NCBI GenBank assembly: GCA_945860295.1 | Contig: CAMAQH010000031.1 | Span: 1-46,079, forward strand | Direction of reading: 5' to 3' | Length of the DNA stretch: 46,079 bases | Origin: Prosthecobacter debontii | GTDB lineage: Bacteria > Verrucomicrobiota > Verrucomicrobiia > Verrucomicrobiales > Verrucomicrobiaceae | Part shown: positions 26,529-34,677 of the stretch, piece after piece | How positions within the stretch are numbered: the stretch's first letter is position 1 | Layout of the letters: each line of letters starts with the position of its first letter | Translations under genes and position numbers: made by a program | The notes under the pieces: generated by a model | Databases searched by the model: none | What the model saw: only the letters and a program-made list of their open reading frames with translations | Told to the model about the DNA's origin: nothing

Positions 26529-27755
26529 TCACCCCACTCGGCTCACCCGTGTGCTATTCACACCCGGCTGGAAAAGCTCGTCCTTCAATCGGGTGCCTAG
26601 GCCAGTGCCGGCGGGGAGCTGTGCGTGGCCGTTTTGGATGATGGGCAGTGTGTCCACGAGCTTGTGGTAAAAGGAGCGGATATGGGCGCGGACGCTTTCC
26701 TGGAAGACGACGTTGGTGGAGGCGGCGGCGAGGTGCAGGCCGGAGAAGAGGGTGAGCGGGCCGGTGCAGTCGTGGATGGTGGAGGGAATGTTAAACGTCT
26801 GCGCGAGGTCGATGACGCGACGGGTCTCGCTGATGCCGCCGTTCCAGGTGGGATCGACCATGCAGTAGTCGCAGGCGCGCTCTTGCAGCACTTGCAGGTA
26901 TTCCTTGCGTCCGAGCAGCATCTCACTGGCTGCGATCGGTAGGCCGGAACGCTGACGGAAATCGGCGAGTGTGCCGACATGATCGACGCGCAGCACGTCT
27001 TCTAACCAGAGTGGCTTGATCTCGCGCAGGGCCTCGGCGATTCGCAGCGCGGCGGGCAGGTGGAAGAAGGCGTGGCCCTCGATGGCGATGTCCATTTTCA
27101 TGCCGACGCGGTCGCGGATTTCGCGCAGCGGCTTCATGGCTTCCTCGATATCAGCCCACGAGATGTGCAGGCCGCCGCTGCGATGCGCGGCGCGGTCAAA
27201 GGGCCAGAGTTTCATTGCGGTGATGCCTTCAGCAAGGAGTTCCTGAGCGAGATCACCGGCGGCGAAGTGGGAGGACCAGTTGTCCTGAAGCGGCCCCTTT
27301 TGACCGATGTCGCCATAGCCTGGCCAGCCAGGATGACGTGGGCTTTCATCTGCTCCGGCGACGGCACCATAGCTGGGACCACCGCTGGTATTATAGACCG
27401 GGATACTCTGCCGCACGGGACCGCCCAACAAACGATATACAGGTTGCCCGCAGGCTTGTCCAAGGATGTCCCACAGCGCGAGATCGAGCGCCGATAGGGC
27501 GCGCATTTCCGCGCCGGGATGACCGTAGGGCGTGCAGCGCTCATACAGGAAACGCCAGTGGGACTCGATGGCCAACGCATCGGCCCCGAGCAGGCGCTCC
27601 GCCATCCAATCATGAATCAGCGCGGCGATGGCGTGCGGCGTGTAGTAGGTCTCTCCGCAGCCGATGAAGCCGTCGTCCGTGTGAATGCGGACGAGTAGCA
27701 AGTTTGGCATGATGCTAGAAGGGATGCAGGTCTCGATGGCGGTGATGCGGGGCAT
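26529..27755 (-). CDS. Enolase-superfamily sugar-acid dehydratase-like protein
   Basis: A 408-residue member of the mandelate racemase/muconate-lactonizing group. The N-terminal cap (ITAIETCIPSS, VRIHTDDGFIGCGET) leads to a barrel with metal-ligand strands MDIAIEGH, WLEDVLR and ASEMLLGR. The STIHDCTGP stretch near the end is typical of acid-sugar dehydratases (galactonate/gluconate/fuconate type). These make 2-keto-3-deoxy acids, potential substrates of the FAH-type enzyme at 12737. The substrate is unknown. It stands alone, with sdhC downstream on the same strand. There is nothing distinctive in the 160-base gap to 27916. Confidence 0.86.
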   Translation of the reverse strand: MPRITAIETCIPSSIMPNLLLVRIHTDDGFIGCGETYYTPHAIAALIHDWMAERLLGADALAIESHWRFLYERCTPYGHPGAEMRALSALDLALWDILGQACGQPVYRLLGGPVRQSIPVYNTSGGPSYGAVAGADESPRHPGWPGYGDIGQKGPLQDNWSSHFAAGDLAQELLAEGITAMKLWPFDRAAHRSGGLHISWADIEEAMKPLREIRDRVGMKMDIAIEGHAFFHLPAALRIAEALREIKPLWLEDVLRVDHVGTLADFRQRSGLPIAASEMLLGRKEYLQVLQERACDYCMVDPTWNGGISETRRVIDLAQTFNIPSTIHDCTGPLTLFSGLHLAAASTNVVFQESVRAHIRSFYHKLVDTLPIIQNGHAQLPAGTGLGTRLKDELFQPGVNSTRVSRVG

Positions 27756-27915
27756 GGTGAGGAGAAAACGCTGTCAGCAGGCCATCTATCGCATGGTGCC
27801 TGCAATCGAGTGGTCATTGGAACCCTCTTCATTTGTTTGCGTCAAAATCTGTTTTGAAGCGCACTCGCATGTTTCTTGAATCCAACGCGTAGAGGCTTCC
27901 GTTTGAGCTTCCCTG

Positions 27916-29256
27916 ATGAATGCGTGCAGCTGCTTCTTACTCCTCACCTCGCTAGCTTCTTTTGTCTCGGCAGCCGAGCTGAAAACGAAGCGTTCGAATC
28001 CTGAGAACTATCGGAGCATCATCAGCACGCTCGTCGCTGGTGATACATTGATGCTGGAGGCGGGAGTGTATCCACGCGGTCTGCCCCTCACCGCTTGCAA
28101 TGGCACGGCGGAGGACTGGATCACGATTCAGGGGCCGGCTAATGGAGTGGCTGAGATTCGTCAGTCTCAGGAAGCCAACTGTGTGGAACTGAGGCAGTGC
28201 AGCTACGTCGCCTTGAAGTCGCTTTTGATTCAAGGAGAAGGCAGCAGCGGCATTCCGGGCCTCTTCGGCATCAGCGCGCAAGGCGGCGCGAAAAACTCGG
28301 TGCATCACATCTTGATCGAAGACTGCACCATCAGTGATTGGTGTACTTCACAGCAGGCCGTGGGCATTTCCACGAAGACACCGACTTGGGATTGGATCAT
28401 TCGGAGAAACATTATCCGCCGCTGCGGCACCGGACTCTATCTCGGCAACTCGAATGGTGAGTCGCCCTTCATTCGCGGGATCATCGAGCACAATCTCGTG
28501 CATGACTCCATCGGCTACTGCATGGAGATCAAATATCAGAATCCACGGCCGGAGATCGCGGGCATTCCCACCACGCCCAGCCGGACGATCATTCGCCACA
28601 ATGTCTTCATCAAAAACGATGCTCCAAGTCCTGATGGAGATCGCCCGAATGTCCTGGTCGGTGGCTTTCCTGACACGGGTGCTGGTTCCGCTGATCTGTA
28701 TGAGATCTACGGCAACTTCTTCTTTCATAATCCACGCGAGTCTCTGTTGCACGCTTCGGGTCGAGTGACCATTCATGACAATGTCTTTGCCGATTGTCCA
28801 AGCACCGACTCCGCTGCGATTTTGCTGCGCGATCATGATCTACCGCTGAAGCAAGCGTACCTTTACAACAACACCCTCTGCGCCGTCACGCGTGGCGTTC
28901 GCATCGCCAGCCCCGCAAGGGAGCGGCACGCTGTCATCGGCAATGTGATTTTTGCCACTGAGCCGCTCGTCTTGCACCCCTCGATCACGGAAGTCGCTGA
29001 AAACATCATGGGACCTATCGCGTCTGCTACGGATCACCTCAAGAAGCCGGTAGCCACACTCGGCCTCATGGATCTACATCCCCGGCCTGATCATTGCCAA
29101 GAGGCACCGCTGGATCTATCGGCCTTTGCCACGGATACCGCTTTTGATCTCGATTTCGATGGTGAAACGAAAGCAAGTCGCACTCATCGTGGCGCTTATT
29201 CAGGTCATGCTGTCACGCAAGGGTGGCAGCTTCAGCACGAACGCAAAACACCGTAA
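27916..29256 (+). CDS. Secreted right-handed parallel beta-helix protein
   Basis: A 446-residue exported protein with a signal peptide at about 1-18 (MNACSCFLLLTSLASF). The body has the repeating rungs of a pectate-lyase-like beta-helix: HHILIEDCTISDW, WIIRRNIIRRCGTGLYLG, IIEHNLVHDSIGY, IIRHNVFIKND, VTIHDNVFADC, AYLYNNTLCA. In polysaccharide lyases and carbohydrate esterases of this fold the active site is family-specific, and I could not pin it. It probably acts on a polysaccharide outside the cell. It may form an operon with the PQQ and DUF1501 genes downstream (27- and 73-base gaps). Confidence 0.85.
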   Translation: MNACSCFLLLTSLASFVSAAELKTKRSNPENYRSIISTLVAGDTLMLEAGVYPRGLPLTACNGTAEDWITIQGPANGVAEIRQSQEANCVELRQCSYVALKSLLIQGEGSSGIPGLFGISAQGGAKNSVHHILIEDCTISDWCTSQQAVGISTKTPTWDWIIRRNIIRRCGTGLYLGNSNGESPFIRGIIEHNLVHDSIGYCMEIKYQNPRPEIAGIPTTPSRTIIRHNVFIKNDAPSPDGDRPNVLVGGFPDTGAGSADLYEIYGNFFFHNPRESLLHASGRVTIHDNVFADCPSTDSAAILLRDHDLPLKQAYLYNNTLCAVTRGVRIASPARERHAVIGNVIFATEPLVLHPSITEVAENIMGPIASATDHLKKPVATLGLMDLHPRPDHCQEAPLDLSAFATDTAFDLDFDGETKASRTHRGAYSGHAVTQGWQLQHERKTP

Positions 29257-29283
29257 CAAACGTCAAATAACTAATATCGTTTT

Positions 29284-30552
29284 ATGATCACGATTCTCCT
29301 TCGTATTACGTCTCTCTCTCTCGTGCTGACATCAGGAATCACAGCGGCTCCATGGCCATCTTGGCGTGGTGCTGAGGGAACCGGTGTCTGTGTGGAGACT
29401 GATCTTCCACTCAAGTGGAGCGCGACGGAGAATGTGAAGTGGAAGGTGGCTTTGCCTGAACCTGGGAATTCTACCCCTGTTGTCTGGGGTGATCGCGTCT
29501 TCATCACTCAAGCCATCGGTGATGAGCGGCTGATACTTTGCTTCTCGTGTCAGGATGGGAAAGAACTCTGGCGCAGTGGGGCCAAAGGCGTGGCGAAGGA
29601 GCCAAGCCACCCAACCAATCCCTATTGCTCTGCCTCGCCTGTGACCGATGGCGAGCACGTCTATGCTTGGTTTGGCTCGGCTGGCCTTTACTGTTTTGAC
29701 ATGTCTGGAAAGCAGCTCTGGCAGCGTGATCTCGGGGAGCATCGTCACGAGTGGGGTTACTCAAGCGGGCCGGTTCTTCATGACGACTTCTGCTATTTGA
29801 ATTTTGGTCCAGGTCCGCGCACTTTTCTTCTGGCCGTGAATAAACTCACTGGCATCGACATGTGGCGGCAGGAGTTGGGCAAGGTGGATGTTTCCATGCC
29901 GAGAAATGATGGGTTTGCTGCCAAAGACGGCGTCGTCGGCTCATGGAGTGTGCCACTTTTGATCAATGCTGGGAGTCGTGAGGAACTCGTCATGTCGTGG
30001 CCTGAGCAGGTGCGCAGTTATGACCCAAAGACGGGACAGCTATTATGGCAGTGCGGTGGGCTGAACCCTTTGATTTACAGCACCACACTCTATGGTGAAG
30101 GCGTGATCATCGCTATGGGTGGATACAGCGGCAGCACTGTGGCGGTGCGTCCTGGCGGCAGTGGAGATGTAACAGAGACTCACCGCCTTTGGCATGAACC
30201 GCGTGATAGGGGTCACATCGGCTCGGGTGTGATCAAAGATGGCCGCATTTATATTCAGAACATGAATGGAATCGTCGAATGCGTGGAACTTAAAACTGGC
30301 AAGAGTCTGTGGAAAGAGCGACTCAAAGGCAGTGGTAGTCGTTCGGAATCCTGGTCTTCAATCGTGCTGGCTGGAGATCGGCTCTATCTCGTGAATCAAG
30401 GCAGTGACTGCTACGTTCTGTGCGCATCTCCGACATTTGAAGTGCTCTCTCATAATCCGCTGAATGATGGGTTAACAAACGCCTCGCCAGCCATCAGTGA
30501 TGGTAACGTCTTTATTCGTTCTCATACGCATCTTTGGTGCATCGGGAAATAA
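29284..30552 (+). CDS. Secreted PQQ-repeat beta-propeller protein
   Basis: A 422-residue protein with a signal peptide at 1-19 and a propeller of PQQ/BamB-like blades. The blades show as repeated 'G...W' units: DGKELWRSGAKG, GKQLWQRDLGEH, TGIDMWRQELGK, TGQLLWQCGG, TGKSLWKERL. It starts WPSWRGAEGTGV, a phrase common to a planctomycete/verrucomicrobial family of unknown role. Such propellers usually serve as scaffolds; dehydrogenase residues for PQQ binding are not evident. It is periplasmic. Confidence 0.88.
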   Translation: MITILLRITSLSLVLTSGITAAPWPSWRGAEGTGVCVETDLPLKWSATENVKWKVALPEPGNSTPVVWGDRVFITQAIGDERLILCFSCQDGKELWRSGAKGVAKEPSHPTNPYCSASPVTDGEHVYAWFGSAGLYCFDMSGKQLWQRDLGEHRHEWGYSSGPVLHDDFCYLNFGPGPRTFLLAVNKLTGIDMWRQELGKVDVSMPRNDGFAAKDGVVGSWSVPLLINAGSREELVMSWPEQVRSYDPKTGQLLWQCGGLNPLIYSTTLYGEGVIIAMGGYSGSTVAVRPGGSGDVTETHRLWHEPRDRGHIGSGVIKDGRIYIQNMNGIVECVELKTGKSLWKERLKGSGSRSESWSSIVLAGDRLYLVNQGSDCYVLCASPTFEVLSHNPLNDGLTNASPAISDGNVFIRSHTHLWCIGK

Positions 30553-30625
30553 GATTAACCTGCCTTTTCTGCCAACCGTCCGTTCTGTGAGAAATGTGTG
30601 CAGGTAGTTCCGTAGAGGGAAGCTC

Positions 30626-31975
30626 ATGCATTCAATTCCTTTATCCCGCCGTGAACTGTTGACCCGTATGGGTGGCGGGCTGGGTGCTCTTGGATTGGCA
30701 TCGAGCTTGCAGGGGGCTGGGACACACTTTCTGCCGAGGGCCAAGCGGGTGATTCATCTGTTCATGAATGGTGGGCCGTTTGGGCCGGACTTGCTCGACC
30801 CGAAGCCGATGCTGACAAAGCACAATGGGCAGCGACCCGATGGCGCGGATCTGCGCACGGAGCGGCCTACGGGTGGACTGCTGGCGTCTCCCTATGCTTT
30901 CTCGAAGCATGGTCAGAGCGGACTGGAGGTCAGTGAGCTGCTGCCAAATCTCGCAGGCTATGCAGACGATCTTTGCGTTCTTCGCTCCTGCTACACCGAC
31001 AATCCAAATCACGGCCCAGCGTTGCTGCTGATGAACAATGGCACGATGACCGAACGCGTGCCGAGCATGGGTTCGTGGATGAGCTACGGTCTGGGCAATG
31101 AGAATGCGAACTTGCCCTCTTATGTTGTGCTTTGTCCAGGCAGGCCGGTGCGCTTTTCCATTTTGTGGAGCAGCGCGTTTTTACCAGCGCAGCATCAGGG
31201 GGTGTACATCAATCACTCTAATCTAGATCCGAAACAGATGATCCCATGGCTGAACAATGATCGGCTCGCCAAGCTGGATCAGCGCAAGCAGCTCGATCTG
31301 ATGCAGTCGCTGAATGCCGAGCATCTCGCGGCGCGCGGTGGTGCGGATGTGGCGCTGAATGGCCGCATTCAGGCGATGGAGACTGCCTACCGAATGCAGT
31401 CTGCTGCGACGGATGCTTTTGATGTGAATCTAGAACCCGAGAAGGTGCGTGAGATGTATGGGAAAAGTCATTTTTCCAATGGCTGTCTCATGGCGCGACG
31501 ACTCGTCGAACGTGGTGTGCGTTTTGTGCAGGTCTATTATGGCAATGGCCAGCCCTGGGACACGCACTCGAATCACGATGCCACGACGCGCAGGCTCGCG
31601 GCAGACATTGATCGGCCAATCGCTGCTCTGATTGGTGATCTTAAACAACGTGGCCTGCTTGATGACACGCTGATCGTATGGGGTGGTGAGTTTGGCCGCA
31701 CGCCCGTGAGTGAAAACGGCAATGGCCGCGACCACAACCCGCATGGCTTCTGCATGTTCTTCGCCGGCGGCGGCGCCAAAGGTGGCACGGCTTATGGAGA
31801 GAGCGATGACTTTGGCTTCAAAGCAGCCGTGGATAAGATGCACGTCCATGATGTTCATGCGTCCATACTGCATCTACTGGGCATGGATCACGAGCGTCTG
31901 ACCTATCGCTACGCGGGCCGTGATTATAGACTCACGGATGTGAAGGGCCGCGTGCCTCGGGCTATCCTCGCCTGA
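30626..31975 (+). CDS. DUF1501 protein with Tat signal
   Basis: A 449-residue exported protein with a twin-arginine signal (SRRELLTRMGGGLGALG). It belongs to the DUF1501 group of the alkaline-phosphatase/sulfatase fold. Key stretches are VIHLFMNGGPFGPDLLDP, LCVLRSCYTDNPNHGPALLL, VQVYYGNGQPWDTHSNHD, IVWGGEFGRTPVSE and NGRDHNPHGFCMFFAGGG; His and Asp residues here suit metal binding. Enzymatic activity is not established for the family. In planctomycetes it is normally paired with a DUF1549/DUF1553 cytochrome protein, which is absent here. Its stop overlaps the converging rsmE stop by 14 bases. Confidence 0.93.
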   Translation: MHSIPLSRRELLTRMGGGLGALGLASSLQGAGTHFLPRAKRVIHLFMNGGPFGPDLLDPKPMLTKHNGQRPDGADLRTERPTGGLLASPYAFSKHGQSGLEVSELLPNLAGYADDLCVLRSCYTDNPNHGPALLLMNNGTMTERVPSMGSWMSYGLGNENANLPSYVVLCPGRPVRFSILWSSAFLPAQHQGVYINHSNLDPKQMIPWLNNDRLAKLDQRKQLDLMQSLNAEHLAARGGADVALNGRIQAMETAYRMQSAATDAFDVNLEPEKVREMYGKSHFSNGCLMARRLVERGVRFVQVYYGNGQPWDTHSNHDATTRRLAADIDRPIAALIGDLKQRGLLDDTLIVWGGEFGRTPVSENGNGRDHNPHGFCMFFAGGGAKGGTAYGESDDFGFKAAVDKMHVHDVHASILHLLGMDHERLTYRYAGRDYRLTDVKGRVPRAILA

Positions 31976-32696
31976 GTTCGTGGGAGAGGATCGCAAGCGT
32001 GGTGATCGCTGCAGTTTCGGCGCGCAGGATGAGCGGACCGAGAGTGATTGGCTGAAAGCCTTGCTGCTGAGCTATCACTTCTTCTTCGGTAGTGAAATCG
32101 CCTTCCGGGCCGATCAGAGTACAGACCGATGTGACTCCTGTGAGTTGGATTTCATGAAGTGACCGTGAGTGTTCGCTCAGTGCAGGGATGACCTTTACGA
32201 CATCGTTTGGGAGCGCGCAGAGTATCTCCGCCAATGGGCGCGGCTTTTCCAAACGTGGCAGCCAGGGCGTATGGCATTGTTTGGCGGACTCGATCATGTG
32301 GCGCTGCCATTTGAGCATCTTCTTTTCCAGGTTTTCGCCGCTGAGGTGAACGATGGTACGCGTGCTGATCACGGGCTGAATACTGGCGGCTCCAAGTTCC
32401 ACGGCCTTCTCTAGCATCCATTCGAAAGGCTCGGCTTTGATCATGGCTGGCAGCAGATGAATCTCATATCTGCGCGGCTCATGCTGATGCAAAGAGTTGA
32501 TCCGTGCAGTGACGCTGGCCTTGGAAATCGCCGTGATCTCAGCGGTGGCTACGCGACCTCTGCCGTCAAAGATTTCAATCGCATCGCCGATCTCCCGGCG
32601 CAACACACGATAGCAGTGTGCTGCTTCGTCACCACTCAGTGTGAGTGTTTCCGGCTGCCATGACTCGGCCGTGAGATGGAAGCGGCTGAGGGACAT
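31962..32696 (-). CDS. rsmE: 16S rRNA m3U1498 methyltransferase
   Basis: Methylates N3 of U1498 in the small ribosomal subunit with S-adenosylmethionine. A SPOUT-class fold with the N-terminal PUA-like part (MSLSRFHLTAESW, AAHCYRVLRREIGD) and the C-terminal knot: LIGPEGDFTTEEE, then LGPLILRAETAAITTLAIL. The length of 244 residues is normal. It is convergent and overlapping by 14 bases with the DUF1501 gene. Confidence 0.96.
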   Translation of the reverse strand: MSLSRFHLTAESWQPETLTLSGDEAAHCYRVLRREIGDAIEIFDGRGRVATAEITAISKASVTARINSLHQHEPRRYEIHLLPAMIKAEPFEWMLEKAVELGAASIQPVISTRTIVHLSGENLEKKMLKWQRHMIESAKQCHTPWLPRLEKPRPLAEILCALPNDVVKVIPALSEHSRSLHEIQLTGVTSVCTLIGPEGDFTTEEEVIAQQQGFQPITLGPLILRAETAAITTLAILSHELRRG

Positions 32697-32699
32697 TAG

Positions 32700-32845
32700 A
32701 GGAATGACGAATGACGAATTCCCGAATGATGAATGAATGACGAAGTTCGAATGCCAAAACCAGCCACAGTTGGCTTCTCAATCTTTTCGGACTTGGGATT
32801 TCGGATTTCTTTCGTCATTCGGATTTACTCATTCGTCATTGGCTG
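32700..32845. repeat. GAATGACGAA-type tandem and inverted repeat tract
   Basis: The intergenic space between truB and rsmE holds repeated GAATGACGAA units on the left (32700-32748) and their inverted copies (TTCGTCATTCGGATTT, ATTCGTCATTGG) on the right (32808-32845). A small AGCCA-CAGT-TGGCT hairpin lies between them. The whole can fold into a long imperfect stem-loop. Similar GAATGACGAA tracts occur between genes in related genomes, as far as I recall. No gene lies inside; an apparent coding frame starting at 32733 is antisense to truB. Confidence 0.7.
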
Positions 32846-32849
32846 GCAT

Positions 32850-33578
32850 CTACGCTCCTCTGAGCTTCGACACGTCATAGAGGCTCATGATGGACTTCAT
32901 GACTTCATCACGGCGGCCTTCTTTGAGCGCGGCAAAGGTGGTGTGATTGCCTTCGGTGAATTTGAAATGTCCGCTGCGTGTGCGGCGCAGATCGGTGAGG
33001 TGAGCTCCGGTGCCAAGTTTCTCGCCGATGTCATTGGCATAGGTGCGGACGTAGAAACCTTTGCTGCACACGACGCGGAAGTCGATGTCTGGCAGGGCGA
33101 TTTGATTGATCTGATAATCATAAACGCGCACGAAGCGCGGCTCGCGCTCCACGACCTGACCTTTCCGCGCGAGCTTGTAGAGCGGGACGCCGTTGATCTT
33201 GATGGCGCTGACCATCGGCGGCATCTGGTAGAAGTCGCCTTTGTAGGCATCAAAGGCGGCTTTGATCTCTTCTTCGGTTAGGGCTGGGACGGGCTTCTCC
33301 TCCAGGATTTCGCCTTCACGATCCTGGGTGGAAGTGGTGGCTCCAAGCTTCAGGCTGCCGGTGTATTCCTTGTCCTCACTCATCAGCAGATCCTGCAATT
33401 TCGTGCCGCTGCCGAGCACGAGAATGAGCATGCCTGTGGCCATGGGATCGAGCGTGCCACAGTGGCCGATTTTTTTCATGTTCAAGCAGCGACGTGCCAC
33501 GGCCACGACATCGTGGGAGGTCATGTCGGGGCCTTTATCAACCAGTAGGACGCCGTTAATTGATTCTTCTAACTTCAT
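32850..33578 (-). CDS. truB: tRNA pseudouridine(55) synthase
   Basis: Isomerises U55 in the T loop of tRNAs. The catalytic Asp (D44) is in the signature GHCGTLDPMATGML. Flanking motifs are GVLLVDKGPDMTSHDVV, KEYTGSLKLGATTSTQDREG and SKGFYVRTYANDIG. The length of 242 residues is slightly short, because the C-terminal PUA part is minimal. Its start lies inside the end of the upstream nrnA-like gene (23-base overlap), so the two are translationally coupled, an arrangement common in bacteria. Confidence 0.96.
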   Translation of the reverse strand: MKLEESINGVLLVDKGPDMTSHDVVAVARRCLNMKKIGHCGTLDPMATGMLILVLGSGTKLQDLLMSEDKEYTGSLKLGATTSTQDREGEILEEKPVPALTEEEIKAAFDAYKGDFYQMPPMVSAIKINGVPLYKLARKGQVVEREPRFVRVYDYQINQIALPDIDFRVVCSKGFYVRTYANDIGEKLGTGAHLTDLRRTRSGHFKFTEGNHTTFAALKEGRRDEVMKSIMSLYDVSKLRGA

Positions 33579-34545
33579 GTTCGAGTGCTTTTAGATAGGT
33601 TTCTGCGGCCTCAGTGATCGGGCCTTTCATGCGTGCGCCTGCGGCCATCCGATGCCCACCGCCGCCGAATTGGGCACAGATGGCGGAGACATCCAGACGA
33701 CTGTCTTTGGAGCGAGATGAGACGCGTACTTTGCCTTCAGGGATCTCTTCAAAAATCACGGCTGCTACGACAGAGTCGATCATGCGCATGGTGTCGATCA
33801 GCCCTTCGGTGTCTCCAGGCTGAACCTGTACTTCATCCATTAACTTTTGAGTAAACTGCCAGCTCGCGATGCGGCCATCAGCACGCAAAGCCATCTCATT
33901 GAGCATGGCCCGCAGCAGCAGTAAGCGCCGTGCGGGGAAGGTCTGATAGAGCAACTGAGCAAGGCGTGCGGTATCGAGTCCCGCTGCGATCATCTCAGCT
34001 GCGATCTCATGCGTGCGTGCGGTGGTGCTGGAATACTGGAAGGAGCCGGTATCCGTGCTGATCGCGGTGAACAGGTGTTGCCTCACTTCATCTGTGATCG
34101 GAAAATCGCCCGCTTTGAGCAGTTCATAGACGATTTGTCCGACAGCTGGCTGAGCGCCATCCACATGATTCAAGTGTCCGTAGCCTGGATTGCTTGGGTG
34201 ATGATCGATGTCGATCATCAAAGGCGCGCGGCCCATGACAGTGACGGTGTTTTGTCCCAGTCGCTCATGCGTGGCGGTGTCGAGTGCCACGGCGACATCG
34301 ATTTCAAAATCGGCATACGGTGGACTCTGCACGGTAGCGATCTCTGGCAAGAAAGTCAGATTTGAGGGCACGCCATCTTCAAGAAGTGCATAGACCGTCT
34401 TACCCATGGCCCGCAGGCTCAGAGCCAGTCCGAGCACTGATCCCACGGCATCTCCATCTGGCCGCACATGCGCTGCGATGGCGATGCGCTGTGCAGAGCG
34501 CAGAGCGGTAGCAATCTCGGAAAGCGGAGTGAGTCGGGCAGGCAT
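33556..34545 (-). CDS. DHH-family phosphoesterase (NrnA-like)
   Basis: A 329-residue oligoribonuclease/pAp-phosphatase of the bifunctional NrnA type. DHH motifs: IAAHVRPDGDAVGS (motif I), ALDTATHERLG (motif II), DIDHHPSNPGYG (motif III), and the DHHA1 end with GGGGHRMAAG. It degrades short RNA fragments (nanoRNA) or 3'-phosphoadenosine phosphate with Mn2+. I chose the ATG at 34545 (MPARLTPLSE), which suits the family; a frame to 34653 adds 36 unlike residues. It is coupled with truB downstream. rbfA, often next to these, is not present. Confidence 0.92.
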   Translation of the reverse strand: MPARLTPLSEIATALRSAQRIAIAAHVRPDGDAVGSVLGLALSLRAMGKTVYALLEDGVPSNLTFLPEIATVQSPPYADFEIDVAVALDTATHERLGQNTVTVMGRAPLMIDIDHHPSNPGYGHLNHVDGAQPAVGQIVYELLKAGDFPITDEVRQHLFTAISTDTGSFQYSSTTARTHEIAAEMIAAGLDTARLAQLLYQTFPARRLLLLRAMLNEMALRADGRIASWQFTQKLMDEVQVQPGDTEGLIDTMRMIDSVVAAVIFEEIPEGKVRVSSRSKDSRLDVSAICAQFGGGGHRMAAGARMKGPITEAAETYLKALEHEVRRIN

Positions 34546-34677
34546 TGGGATAGGGCGGGTGAGCACAAAGCACTCTCGGCCAAAGCTGCAACAGGAAGAT
34601 GAGTCTTGGCCTGAGTGTAAACTCGTCGCTGCTGGCTGAAAGGCAGTGTTCAAAGGCCGCGTTGAGGCCCAACTGCT

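Noticed and set aside
32740-32756. GTTCGAATGCC resembling a tRNA T-arm
   Set aside because: It lies in the GAATGACGAA repeat tract, with no acceptor or anticodon stem around it.
32733-33281. 182-codon plus-strand frame opposite truB
   Set aside because: truB is certain on the minus strand, and the frame begins inside the repeat tract.
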